A stretch of 45,509 nucleotides of DNA from Acidobacteriaceae bacterium (GCA_903642265.1 CAHJWN010000029.1:1-45509); one strand, 5' to 3'; shown: positions 36,227 through 44,495, numbered from the stretch's first letter. Notes: generated by a model not told the origin, from the sequence alone. A program made the numbers and translations.

Positions 36227-36648
36227 CTATCTCTCGAAGAGGGGAACCTTCTCAGCGGGAAGTCCCGGGCTGCTGAAGTTCAAAGCTGCCTGTTCGTGTC
36301 CCTTGGGATGCTGCTCTCTCCACAAGACAAGCAAAAGCGCCGGCCACTCCGTCATCACGGCCATCGTTCGATGCACTCTCGCGTGACAGGCAGGGCAAAG
36401 CGAGATCATCAGGTGCGAAACGGACTTGCCGGTTATGCGGTGATGCACAATGATTGAGCGCTTGTTGCGCCAGAAGCGTCACAGACCCGGCAGCGATAGC
36501 CGTCCCGTTCGAGCACCTTTTCTCGCAATCCACCGAAGTGCTCTTCATCCTGCCGCTTCAACGTGTAGCAGGTCGCACACAGGCCATGCGCCAGAACCTT
36601 CTGGTTCCCGCACCGGCAATGCAAAACCTGCTGCACATTCCGCTTCAA
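36227..36648 (-). pseudogene. HNH endonuclease, one frameshift
   Basis: The minus strand begins at ATG 36648 (KRNVQQVLHCRCGNQKVLAH GLCATCYTLKRQ), a zinc-ribbon-like N-terminus. The HNH domain follows: RDGYRCRVCDASGAT, then, after one missing base near 36455, KRSIIVHHRITGKSVSHLMI SLCPACHARVHRT, with both CxxC pairs and the HH of the HNH core. The C-terminal tail (EWPALLLVLWREQHPKGHEQ AALNF) is shared with the fragment at 3932-4068. Small HNH proteins of this kind are typical of mobile DNA; the broken frame suggests that it is inactive. Confidence 0.7.
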
Positions 36649-36759
36649 TAGCCCTCTCCAGCGTCCGAAGTCTCACCCTGAGCATACCAAGCGAGCCACG
36701 CTTCCCTACCACTGGCACCCGAGTCGACGTTCCGAATGATTGAGCCGCCCTAGAGGCTG

Positions 36760-36945
36760 TTAGGAACTTGTAAGTGCTGTCTGGAGGAGTTTGTTGGTCA
36801 TGAGCAGAGCGAAGGCGACGTAGTGGAAGCCTTTGAGGGTTGTGTCGAGCCGTTCGTAGTCGCGGGCGAGTCGTCGGAAGCGTGCGGCCCAAGCGAAGCT
36901 TCGTTCCACGACCCAGCGGCGGGGCTGGCGCCGCGGCGTGCGTTG
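36760..36945 (-). mobile_element. C-terminal scrap of an IS5-family transposase
   Basis: The minus strand reads [46 protein letters not shown] to a stop at 36760. This is the conserved end of IS5-family DDE transposases ([20 protein letters not shown]), with the catalytic Glu in VVERSFAW. Only about 60 codons remain. It marks the right border of the mosaic; the intact chromosomal genes start 100 bp further on. Confidence 0.8.
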
Positions 36946-37044
36946 GGCGCAAAGCGCGTGCTCAAGCTGGGCTAATGGGGTATAAGAACTTCTGCTTGGA
37001 CTTGCGTGTTGGGCGCGTCGATGATCGCTCTAAGAGGGATCGAC

Positions 37045-38055
37045 ATGTCCGAGAGGATGACGGAAGTGACGGATGCCGCGCAGGCAGACAAGCCGGGGCC
37101 GGGAAAGACCTTCGATGCGCGCATGGTGTTTTTTCTTGGCTTGCTGCTGGCGGGTAGCGGGCTGGTTTCGCCGCCGGTGGCGCTGGTGGGGGGGATTGCG
37201 TTTGGGTTTACGGTGGTGCATCCGTACCGGCGGGAGGCCAGCTCGCTGGCGAAATTGCTGCTGCAGCTTTCGGTGATCCTGCTGGGGTTCGGGATGAATC
37301 TGAACCAGGTGGTGCATGCGGGCAAATCGGGCTTTCTGTATACGGCGGTGAGTATCTGCGCGGCGGTGGTGCTGGGGCTGCTGCTTGGGAAGGTGCTGAA
37401 GGTCGGGGGCAAGGCAAGCTTTCTGATTACGCTGGGGACGGCGATTTGCGGGGGCTCGGCGATTGCTGCGCTGGCGCCGATTACGGAAGCGAACGAAGAA
37501 GAGATTTCGATTTCGATGGGAACTGTATTTCTGCTGAATTCAGTGGCGCTGCTGCTGTTTCCGGCGGTGGGATGGTGGCTGCATTTGAGCCAGAATCAGT
37601 TTGGGTTGTGGGCGGCGCTGGCGATTCACGATACGTCGTCTGTGGTGGGGGCCTGCGTGAAGTATGGCGGCCAGGCGCTGGCGATCGGGACGACGGTGAA
37701 GCTGGCGCGGGCGTTGTGGATCGTGCCGGTTTCGCTGGTGACGGCGGCCTATATGGGCAAAACCGCTGGTGGCTCGCAGGCGCGGGCGAAGGTGAAGGTG
37801 CCGTGGTTTATTTTCCTGTTCCTTGGGGCTTCGGTGTTGAGCACGTATCTGCCGCGATTTATGGGGGCTTATGTGGACTTGAACAAGCTGGGGAAGGCCG
37901 GGTTGACGGCTACGCTGTTTCTGATTGGGACTTCGCTTTCGAAGAAGACGCTGCAAGCGGTGGGGATCAAGCCGTTTTTGCAGGGGGTAATTCTTTGGAT
38001 CGTGGTGGGGACGGTTTCGCTGGTGGCGATTTATACGGGCGTGATTTCGATCTAG
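37045..38055 (+). CDS. yeiH: YeiH-family membrane protein (putative sulfate exporter, UPF0324)
   Basis: I take ATG 37045 with AGAGGG six bases upstream (336 aa); an earlier ATG at 37006 lacks a ribosome site. After a 25-residue polar N-terminus there are about ten hydrophobic helices (MVFFLGLLLAGSGLV, LLLQLSVILLGFGMNLNQVV, TAVSICAAVVLGLLLG, and so on). Family blocks are present: LITLGTAICGGSAIAALAPI, IHDTSSVVGACVKYG and GLTATLFLIGTSLSKKTL. Members are annotated as putative sulfate exporters on limited evidence; the substrate here is unknown. It is monocistronic and convergent to the KdpD-like gene. Confidence 0.88.
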   Translation: MSERMTEVTDAAQADKPGPGKTFDARMVFFLGLLLAGSGLVSPPVALVGGIAFGFTVVHPYRREASSLAKLLLQLSVILLGFGMNLNQVVHAGKSGFLYTAVSICAAVVLGLLLGKVLKVGGKASFLITLGTAICGGSAIAALAPITEANEEEISISMGTVFLLNSVALLLFPAVGWWLHLSQNQFGLWAALAIHDTSSVVGACVKYGGQALAIGTTVKLARALWIVPVSLVTAAYMGKTAGGSQARAKVKVPWFIFLFLGASVLSTYLPRFMGAYVDLNKLGKAGLTATLFLIGTSLSKKTLQAVGIKPFLQGVILWIVVGTVSLVAIYTGVISI

Positions 38056-38094
38056 TGGCGGCTTGGATCGAGTGATTTGGCTTCCCGAGCGACT

Positions 38095-38153
38095 CGCAGG
38101 TCCTTCGACTGCGTTTGGCGATAAAGCCCCCAAACTCCGCTCAGGATGACAAT
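38095..38153. repeat. Dispersed intergenic repeat (copy 1)
   Basis: CGCAGGTCCTTCGACT, a variable centre, then CTCCGCTCAGGATGACAAT. The same two outer blocks with another centre occur at 45351-45412. Both copies are in gaps between genes. The form fits a small dispersed element common in acidobacterial and other genomes. Confidence 0.65.
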
Positions 38154-38215
38154 GTTTGTGTGGGGAATGACAAACAAAAGAGAAGCGACGGCTATACGCC
38201 AACGAGCCATTTGCT

Positions 38216-39352
38216 TCAGTGTTTCTCCTGCGTGACGATGTGGAGGTCGACGTGGGGAGCTTCGGCCATGAATTTCTGGATGGCGAGGTAGTAAAGGTAG
38301 CTGCGCAGGCCGTGGGTGGCGGAGCGGCCCATGATGGCCTGGGTGATGCGATTTTCGCGCATGAAGGTGGCCGTGGCGCGGGCGGTATCTGTGCCGGTAA
38401 GGGGTACGATCTGGGCGCCTAGATTGGCCGCGAACTGGATGCTGGATTCGAGGGTTTGTTTGCGCTCGGGGGTGTCGTCGCGGGGGCTGGCGACGTGCAG
38501 AATGTAGAGCTCGGCTTCAAGGGCTTCGGCGAGGCGGGCGCCGCGTGCGATGAGGTCGCGAGCCTGGGGGCTCGAGCTGATGCAGACGGCGATTTTCTCG
38601 GCGACGGTCCAGTGGGCGCCGAGGTTTTTGCGGCGGACGTAGTCGTCGAGCGAACGGTCGACGGCGCGGGTGACGCGTTGCAGCGCCATTTCGCGCAGGG
38701 CGATGAGGTTGCCGCGGCGGAAGAAGTTGGCGAGCGAGCGCTCGACGCGCTCCATGGGGTAGATGTCGCCGCGGCGAAGGCGGGTGACGAGGGCTTCGGG
38801 GGTGAGGTCGGCGATGACGATTTCGTCGGCGCGATCAAGCACCCAGTCGGGCACCTGCTCGCGAACGGAGATGCCGGTGAGAGCCTGGACGCGAGGGGCG
38901 AGCGACTCGACGTGCTGGATGTTGATGGTGGAGCAAACGTCGATTTTGTTGTCGAGGAGGAGGAGCACGTCGTCGTAACGCTTGGGCAGGCGGGAGCCTT
39001 CGATGTTGGTGTGGGCGAGCTCATCGACGAGCGCGACCTGGGGCATGCGGGCGAGAATGGCGTCGACGTCCATCTCGGTGAATGGGGTGCCTTTGTAATC
39101 GATTTCGCGGCGGGGGACCTGGTAGAGCTTGGTGGCGAGCTCGGCGGTGCCTTCGCGGCCGTGAGTTTCGACGATGCCGATGACAACGTCTTCGCCACGG
39201 GCGCGGCGGCGGATGCCTTCGGACAGCATGGAAAAGGTTTTGCCGACGCCGGGGGCATAGCCGAGGAAGATCTTGAGGCGGCCGCGATGCTTCTCGGTCT
39301 CGCTTGAGACGAGCCAGTCTTCTGCGGACTTGCGTGGCGGAGTGTCGGGCAC
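38216..39352 (-). CDS. kdpD: KdpD N-terminal half: KdpD sensor ATPase domain plus universal-stress domain
   Basis: 378 aa from GTG 39352 (PDTPPRKSAEDWLVSSETEK HRGRLKIFLGYAPGVGKTFS M). The KdpD domain is complete: Walker A GYAPGVGKTFSM near 30-41, GIVETHGR, VDELAHTNIEGSRLPKRYDD with the Walker B type motif, STINIQHVESLAP and PDWVLDRADEIVIADLTPEA L. The second part (AVCISSSPQARDLIARGARL AEAL, LYILHVASP, NRITQAIMGRSATHGLRS) is a Usp domain, which in some KdpD proteins binds cyclic-di-AMP. In E. coli these parts are fused to the membrane and kinase parts; here the kinase half is a separate gene on the other strand, starting 15 nt away. No kdpE or kdpFABC is in the window. The open frame extends far upstream antisense to the kinase, but without family similarity. 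Confidence 0.93.
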   Translation of the reverse strand: MPDTPPRKSAEDWLVSSETEKHRGRLKIFLGYAPGVGKTFSMLSEGIRRRARGEDVVIGIVETHGREGTAELATKLYQVPRREIDYKGTPFTEMDVDAILARMPQVALVDELAHTNIEGSRLPKRYDDVLLLLDNKIDVCSTINIQHVESLAPRVQALTGISVREQVPDWVLDRADEIVIADLTPEALVTRLRRGDIYPMERVERSLANFFRRGNLIALREMALQRVTRAVDRSLDDYVRRKNLGAHWTVAEKIAVCISSSPQARDLIARGARLAEALEAELYILHVASPRDDTPERKQTLESSIQFAANLGAQIVPLTGTDTARATATFMRENRITQAIMGRSATHGLRSYLYYLAIQKFMAEAPHVDLHIVTQEKH

Positions 39353-39354
39353 GG

Positions 39355-39360
39355 GTACAA
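39355..39360 (+). promoter_or_regulatory. Possible -10 box giving a leaderless kinase mRNA
   Basis: TACAAT at 39355-39360 lies 7 bp before the ATG at 39368, so transcription from it would begin at or next to the start codon. The two divergent start codons leave only 15 bp, too little for a ribosome site on either side. The box is inferred from its form and spacing; I see no strong -35 element. Confidence 0.35.
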
Positions 39361-39367
39361 TTTTTGC

Positions 39368-40804
39368 ATGAACTCGCCCCGAGTGGTTGCGGCTGTGCGT
39401 TGGACGTCTGCGTTTGGCGCGCTGGCGGTGATTGTGACGATCTACAGGCGCTGGCTGCATGTGAATCCGACGACGGTGGCGCTCTCGCTGCTGCTGCTGA
39501 TCCTGGTGCTGGCGGCGGAGTTTGGGCTGCGCTACGCGGTGGCCGTGGCGATTGCGGCGACCGCGCTTTACAACTTTTACTTTCTGCCGCCGGTGGGCAC
39601 GTTTACGATTACCGACCCGCAGAACTGGCTGGCGCTGTTTGCCTTTCTGGCTACTGCCATTATTGCGAGCCGGCTGGCCCAGCGTGCGAAGGACGAGGCG
39701 AGCGATGCGCGGGCGCGGCAGCGGGAGCTCGAGGTATTGTTCCGGCTTAGCCGCGAGTTGCTGCAGTCGGAAAGTGTGGCGGCGCTGCTGAGCGGGATTC
39801 CGGCGGCGGTGGCGAGCGTGACGGCGGCGAGCTCGGGCGTGCTGTATCTGCTGGAAGGCGACCGGGTGTACCAGGCGGGGCCGGTGGCGGTTTCGGCCAT
39901 TGAGATTCCGCATCTGCGACAGCTGACGAATACGCTGACCGGGGCGAAGGGCGATGGCGGCGAGATGCAGGTGCCGATCCGGACCGGGGTGCGGCCGCGC
40001 GGGCTGCTGCTGTTGCGCGGGGTGACGCTGTCGCAGGAAAGCGCGGAGGCGCTGGGCAGCCTGATTGCTTTGTCGATCGAACGCTCGCAGGCGCTTGAAG
40101 GCATTGCCCGCGGGGAGGCGGCGAAGGAAAGTGAACGGCTGCGGACGTTGATGATCGACTCGATTACGCATGAGCTGCGGACGCCCCTGACGTCGATCAA
40201 GGGGGCGGCTACGGCTCTGCTGACGGGGGGTGTGGCGGGGGAAAATGGGCGGGAGTTGCTGCAGATTATCGACGAGGAATCGGACCGGCTGAACCGGCTG
40301 GTCTCTGAGGCGGTGGAAATGGCGCAACTGGACGCGCAGCAAGTAAGCATGCACTTTGCCGCCGTGAATGTGTGCGGGCTGGTGCAGGAGGCGCGCGACC
40401 AGTGTGCGTGGGTGGAGGAGCAGCATCCGTTGCGGGTACAGGTGCCGCGGACGCTGGAGGTGCGGGCGGATGCGGCGGTGCTGCGCAAGGTGATCTGCAA
40501 TCTGCTGGAGAACGCGGCGAAGTACTCGGCGGTGGGGGCGCCGATTACGATTACGGCCGAGGCGCGTGGAGAGATGGTGGTGGTGAATATTGCGGACCAG
40601 GGCGTGGGGATCGACCCGGCGGAACAGGCGTTGATTTTCGAGCGATTCTACCGGGCGCACACGCAGGCAGAAGGAACGCCGGGGACGGGCATGGGGCTTG
40701 CGATCAGCCGGGCGATTACGGAGGCGCATGGTGGGTCGATCGCGGTGACGAGCCAGCCGGGGCAGGGATCGGTGTTCAGCGTGGCGATTCCGGCGATGGC
40801 TTGA
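39368..40804 (+). CDS. KdpD C-terminal half: membrane-bound sensor histidine kinase (DUF4118-GAF-HisKA-HATPase)
   Basis: 478 aa from ATG 39368. Four hydrophobic helices near 10-105 form the DUF4118 membrane domain of KdpD (NPTTVALSLLLLILVLAAEF GLRYAVAVAIAATALYNFYF LPP is diagnostic). A coiled helix (RAKDEASDARARQRELEVLF RLSREL) leads to a GAF-like domain (130-245). HisKA: LMIDSITHELRTPLTSIKGA with the phospho-His; HATPase: NLLENAAKYS (N box), IADQGVGIDPAEQ (G1), FYRAHTQAEGTPGTGMGLAI (F/G2). Together with the divergent gene it rebuilds the full KdpD architecture, so the two probably act as one potassium or osmotic sensor. The response-regulator partner is not in the window. Confidence 0.92.
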   Translation: MNSPRVVAAVRWTSAFGALAVIVTIYRRWLHVNPTTVALSLLLLILVLAAEFGLRYAVAVAIAATALYNFYFLPPVGTFTITDPQNWLALFAFLATAIIASRLAQRAKDEASDARARQRELEVLFRLSRELLQSESVAALLSGIPAAVASVTAASSGVLYLLEGDRVYQAGPVAVSAIEIPHLRQLTNTLTGAKGDGGEMQVPIRTGVRPRGLLLLRGVTLSQESAEALGSLIALSIERSQALEGIARGEAAKESERLRTLMIDSITHELRTPLTSIKGAATALLTGGVAGENGRELLQIIDEESDRLNRLVSEAVEMAQLDAQQVSMHFAAVNVCGLVQEARDQCAWVEEQHPLRVQVPRTLEVRADAAVLRKVICNLLENAAKYSAVGAPITITAEARGEMVVVNIADQGVGIDPAEQALIFERFYRAHTQAEGTPGTGMGLAISRAITEAHGGSIAVTSQPGQGSVFSVAIPAMA

Positions 40805-41125
40805 GGGGGCAATCAGGCAGGAATCAGGGTTGGTTCGATGGGCTGAAAGTCTGGTGGAGTCGGGTTTCGTACGTGCTTTCCACACTGGAGATTTACTTGA
40901 CTTGGGTGTGGGGGAGGTACTAGTCTGCACACATTATCGGGACCCAACTGGTAACTCCCACCATCCCGGACGCAACTGCAGCCCACCATCGTGGGAACCA
41001 CCCTTCCGGTGCGCCTCGCCCGCGCAGCACAACCTCCATGCACCACGTAAGCCACACACCTGCATGCGGGCGTGGGCTTTCCAGCTTTCAATCCTGCTTC
41101 AACCTGACGGAGGTCAGAGAAATAC
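40805..41125. other. Intergenic region upstream of phoH
   Basis: No gene is supported. CCCACCATC occurs twice (near 40956 and 40981), the second time inside a small hairpin CCCAC-CATC-GTGGG. The region presumably holds the terminator of the kinase and the promoter of the phoH-ybeY-CNNM operon; GGAGG at 41109-41113 is the likely phoH ribosome site. Confidence 0.5.
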
Positions 41126-42163
41126 TTGATCAAAAAGACGATCGACATTACCCCTGGGATTGAGCCCCTGTACGGGACTCGCGATGAAAACCTGAGACTG
41201 ATGGAAGATGGGCTGAAGGTGCAGATCGACCTGCGCTCGGATGCGATCCACGTGTGCGGCGAAGAAGCCGGCGTGGCGCGCACGGTGCTGGTGTTTGCGG
41301 ACTTCGACGCGCTGCGGCGGAGCGGCGTGACGCTGCAGAATGGCGAACTGCATGCGCTGCTGAAGCTGGTGGTGGCGGATGCGAATTCGACGCTGCGCGG
41401 CCTTGTGGACGCGGGCAAGCAGCGCAGTGCGGGCGTGAAGCGGATGGTGCAGCCACGCTCGCCCAACCAGAAGAAGTATGTCGAGGCGATTGAAGCGCAC
41501 GACATGACGTTTGGAATCGGGCCTGCCGGCACGGGCAAGACGTACCTGGCGGTTGCAATGGCGGTGAGCGCGCTGATGGCGAAGAAGGTTTCGCGCATTA
41601 TCCTGGTGCGGCCGGCGGTTGAGGCTGGTGAGCGGCTCGGGTTTCTGCCGGGCTCGTTGCAGGAGAAGGTGGATCCGTATCTGCGGCCGCTGTACGACGC
41701 GCTGTACGACCTGCTCGATCAGGAGAAAGTGGACAAGCTGCTCGAGCGCAACGTGATCGAAGTGGCGCCGCTTGCGTTTATGCGCGGGCGTACGCTGTCG
41801 GACGCGTTCATTATCATGGACGAGGCGCAGAATACGACGATCGAGCAGATGAAGATGTTTGTGACGCGGCTGGGGAACAACTCGAAGGCCGTGATTACGG
41901 GCGATCTGACGCAGACCGATTTGCCGAACCCGAAGAAGAGCGGGCTGCTGGACGCGTTGAATGTGCTGAATGGCGTGGAGGGCATCAGGTTCTGCCACTT
42001 TGAGGACACGGACGTGGTGCGGCACCACCTGGTGCAGCGGATCGTGCGGGCATACGACACGCATGGGCGGGCGCAGCAGATGCCGCTGGGGATGGGTGAA
42101 GGCGCGATTGGCGAGGGCGTGCTGACGGAAGGTGCAGTGCTGCCCGTGGGCAAACCGCAGTGA
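41126..42163 (+). CDS. phoH: PhoH-family ATPase
   Basis: 345 aa. The only plausible start is the TTG at 41126, which lies a rather long 12 bases after GGAGG (IKKTIDITPGIEPLYGTRDE). A KH-like/RNA-binding N-terminal part is followed by the PhoH NTPase: GIGPAGTGKTYLAVAMAV (Walker A), ILVRPAVEAGERLGFLPGSL, FIIMDEAQNTTIEQMKMFVT RLG (Walker B) and VITGDLTQTDLP, all family hallmarks. PhoH proteins act in RNA metabolism and ribosome maturation, and in many bacteria the gene is next to ybeY, as here. The last 35 residues are a Gly/Ala-rich tail. Confidence 0.95.
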   Translation: MIKKTIDITPGIEPLYGTRDENLRLMEDGLKVQIDLRSDAIHVCGEEAGVARTVLVFADFDALRRSGVTLQNGELHALLKLVVADANSTLRGLVDAGKQRSAGVKRMVQPRSPNQKKYVEAIEAHDMTFGIGPAGTGKTYLAVAMAVSALMAKKVSRIILVRPAVEAGERLGFLPGSLQEKVDPYLRPLYDALYDLLDQEKVDKLLERNVIEVAPLAFMRGRTLSDAFIIMDEAQNTTIEQMKMFVTRLGNNSKAVITGDLTQTDLPNPKKSGLLDALNVLNGVEGIRFCHFEDTDVVRHHLVQRIVRAYDTHGRAQQMPLGMGEGAIGEGVLTEGAVLPVGKPQ

Positions 42164-42630
42164 CAGGACAGCCGTGGGGCTGGAAGCGGCTTACGCTTTT
42201 TGCCCTGCTGCTGCTTTGTGTTGCGAGCTCCATCTTGTTTTGGCTTCATCGTGCACGACTGACACGAGAGCAGGCAGACCGGGAGAGACGCTCGGCCGCT
42301 CTGGTCGCGCGCCTGAGAGTGATGCTTCCGGCGGGAACATCGCGTGCTGAAAGTGAGCAGCGGATGTCAACGGCTGGCTTGCTCTTTGGGGAGGCCTTTG
42401 GCGTGGAACCGCACCGCGGTGAGCCGCAGGCGTACCAGGAGCTTATCTATCTGGGTCGTAGACCATCCGGCGTACGGTACTGCGGACCTATACAGTTTGG
42501 CGTGCTGATTAGCTTCGACACCCGGAGTCCTTACACAAGGTCAAAGTTTGGGCCGGTCCCGCCTCCTTCGGCTCCGAGCGATGTTGTCCGGAGCGTGCAG
42601 CCTTACGAGCTTGCGGATGATTGTTTGTAG
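42160..42630 (+). CDS. Small membrane-anchored protein of unknown function
   Basis: GTG 42160 overlaps the phoH stop (GTGA), so translation is coupled; 156 aa. One N-terminal membrane helix (LTLFALLLLCVASSILFWLH) is followed by a charged helix (RARLTREQADRERRSAALVA RLRVML) and a soluble part (ESEQRMSTAGLLFGEAFGVE, QELIYLGRRPSGVRYCGPIQ FGVLISFD). I recognise no family. It interrupts the usual phoH-ybeY pair and is probably an envelope protein of the same operon. Confidence 0.65.
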   Translation: MTGQPWGWKRLTLFALLLLCVASSILFWLHRARLTREQADRERRSAALVARLRVMLPAGTSRAESEQRMSTAGLLFGEAFGVEPHRGEPQAYQELIYLGRRPSGVRYCGPIQFGVLISFDTRSPYTRSKFGPVPPPSAPSDVVRSVQPYELADDCL

Positions 42631-42672
42631 GCGCGGGTCTTCGGTGCGATACTGTTCCTGTTCAACCCTCCG

Positions 42673-43137
42673 ATGATCAACATCGAACCTCCAAGTAGTT
42701 CGCTCGATCTTTCCCCCCTGAGTAAGTCTGGACTGGCTCGGTTTTTGAACCGTGCGCGTGCGGCTGTGGGGCTTGTGGGGGAAGTGGATGTGCTGCTGTG
42801 CTCGGATGCGGAGATCAAGCGGCTGAATAAAGCCTACCGGGGCAAAAACAAGGCGACGGATGTGTTGAGTTTTCCGGCGGCCAAAGAAGCTGAGGGGATC
42901 GCCGGGGACCTGGCCGTTTCTCTCGATACCGCCGCGCGGCAGGCGGCCGAGCACGGGCATACCCTGCGCGATGAAGTGCGGGTGCTGCTGTTGCATGGGT
43001 TGCTGCATCTGGCCGGCGAGGACCATGAGGCGGATGCGGGCGAGATGGCGGCGCGCGAACTCGAGCTCCGGCGGGAGCTGAAGCTGCCTTCGGGATTGAT
43101 TGAGCGGGCGGCGGGTCTGGTGGAGAAAAGACGATGA
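42673..43137 (+). CDS. ybeY: Endoribonuclease YbeY (16S rRNA maturation)
   Basis: Single-strand endoribonuclease needed for 16S rRNA 3' processing and ribosome quality control. 154 aa from ATG 42673. The metal site HGLLHLAGEDHE (HGxLHLxGxDH) has the three zinc histidines, and the conserved NKAYRGKNKATDVLSFPA block lies before it. The last four bases overlap the next gene (ATGA), so the two are translationally coupled. The neighbourhood phoH-ybeY-CNNM/CorC is widely conserved. Confidence 0.96.
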   Translation: MINIEPPSSSLDLSPLSKSGLARFLNRARAAVGLVGEVDVLLCSDAEIKRLNKAYRGKNKATDVLSFPAAKEAEGIAGDLAVSLDTAARQAAEHGHTLRDEVRVLLLHGLLHLAGEDHEADAGEMAARELELRRELKLPSGLIERAAGLVEKRR

Positions 43138-44495
43138 GCGTGCTTTGGATCTGGCTGCTGATTGTGGCGCTGCTGGCGGTACTTTTGCTGGCCTCGTATG
43201 CGGACCGGGTATACTCGGAGATGGGCAAGTTTCTGGCGCGCGAGTACCAGGACAATGTGGACTCGTGGGCAGAAAAGATGGAGCCGAAGCTCAAGCTGGG
43301 GCGCGAATCGATTGCGTTTTCGGCAAGTGTGCTGCGGCAGCTTTCGCTGGCGGCGATCGCGTTTCTCTTTGGCGTGCTGTTTGTCTTTTCGATCGCCAGA
43401 ACCGCGCATTACTGGCCGCAGTTACTGACGAATGCGTTTGCGCTGGTGCTGCTGATTTTGATTTTCGACCGGTTGGTGCCGCAGGTGTTGTTTGCGCGAA
43501 CCGAAGGTAGTTGGGTGTTGCGGGTTCGTCTGCTGCTGCAGGTGTTGTTTTACATGGTCCTGCCGGTGACGCTGCTGCTGCAACTGATGCTTTCGATTGC
43601 AGCGCTGGCGGAACCCGAGGAGAAGCAGGAGCAGGATCATCCGGACGAGGCGATGGATGCGCTGCTCGAGGCGGGCGAAGAAGAGGGGATTTTAGAGGAG
43701 AGCGATCGCGAGCTGGTGCGCTCGGTGGTGGAGTTTGGCGACAAGGTGGTTCGTGAAGTGATGACGCCGAGGCCGGAGATTTTCGCGATTCCCGAGTCGA
43801 TGACGTTGCGGGATTTTACGGCGGAGATTGAAGAGCATGTGTTTTCGCGGGTGCCGGTGTATCGCGAATCGCTGGACAATGTGACGGGCATTGCGTTCGC
43901 GCATGACCTGCTGCGGGTGACGGACGCCGATGCGGTGACGCGGACGATTGCGCAGATTCAGCGGCCGGCGGCGTTTGTGCCTGAGACGAAGATGGTCGCG
44001 GAGCTGCTGCGTGAGATGCAGAGCGAGAAGCAGCACATGCGCATCGTGATTGATGAGTATGGCGGCGTGGCGGGGATCGTGACGATCGAGGATTTGCTTG
44101 AGGCGATTGTGGGGAACATCGCCGATGAGCATGACGAAGGCGAAGAGCATGACGAGCCGGTGCGGGATGAGGATGGTGCGTTTGTTGTTTCAGGTTCGTT
44201 CGAGTTGACCCGGCTGCGGGACTTGTTTGCGGAGCAGTTTGCGGCGGGGCACAGGGGGGGCAATGAGGACAACGATTCGGAGTCAGACACGACGCCGCCG
44301 GACGAGGATGGAGTGACGGGGCTGCGGCTGCCGGGGTCGTACGAATCGACGACCGTGGGGGGGCTGGTGAGTGAGATTGCGGGGCATATTCCGCTGCCCG
44401 GGGAGGTAGTGGAGGAAGAGGGGCTGCGGATGGAAGTGCTGGCTAGTACGGATCGGCGGATTGACCGGGTGCGGGTGAGTCTGACGGAGGACTAA
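43134..44495 (+). CDS. CNNM/CorC-HlyC family membrane protein with CBS pair
   Basis: 453 aa from ATG 43134, overlapping ybeY by four bases. The N-terminal part has helices near 2-22, 72-92, 98-118 and 136-158 in the manner of the DUF21/CNNM domain, but is more divergent than usual. Then ELVRSVVEFGDKVVREVMTP RPEI starts the two CBS domains (SRVPVYRESLDNVTGIAF; HMRIVIDEYGGVAGIVTIED LLEAIVG), followed by the CorC/HlyC domain with an acidic insertion (near 350-395) before TVGGLVSEIAGHIPLPGEVV. Family members are linked to magnesium/cobalt homeostasis and ion export. The order with phoH and ybeY supports the orthology. Confidence 0.92.
   Translation: MSVLWIWLLIVALLAVLLLASYADRVYSEMGKFLAREYQDNVDSWAEKMEPKLKLGRESIAFSASVLRQLSLAAIAFLFGVLFVFSIARTAHYWPQLLTNAFALVLLILIFDRLVPQVLFARTEGSWVLRVRLLLQVLFYMVLPVTLLLQLMLSIAALAEPEEKQEQDHPDEAMDALLEAGEEEGILEESDRELVRSVVEFGDKVVREVMTPRPEIFAIPESMTLRDFTAEIEEHVFSRVPVYRESLDNVTGIAFAHDLLRVTDADAVTRTIAQIQRPAAFVPETKMVAELLREMQSEKQHMRIVIDEYGGVAGIVTIEDLLEAIVGNIADEHDEGEEHDEPVRDEDGAFVVSGSFELTRLRDLFAEQFAAGHRGGNEDNDSESDTTPPDEDGVTGLRLPGSYESTTVGGLVSEIAGHIPLPGEVVEEEGLRMEVLASTDRRIDRVRVSLTED

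Noticed and set aside
38456-39307. Plus-strand frame of 283 codons opposite the KdpD gene
   Set aside because: Ala/Gly/Glu/Asp-rich shadow of a GC-rich gene, with no family resemblance, while the other strand has complete KdpD motifs.
39353-40930. Upstream extension of the KdpD-like minus-strand frame to about 904 codons
   Set aside because: The extra part is antisense to the histidine kinase and consists of Arg/His/Pro-rich text typical of GC-rich shadow frames; family similarity begins only at GTG 39352.
41114-42064. Minus-strand frame of 316 codons opposite phoH
   Set aside because: His/Arg/Leu-rich low-complexity text; phoH on the other strand has all its catalytic motifs.
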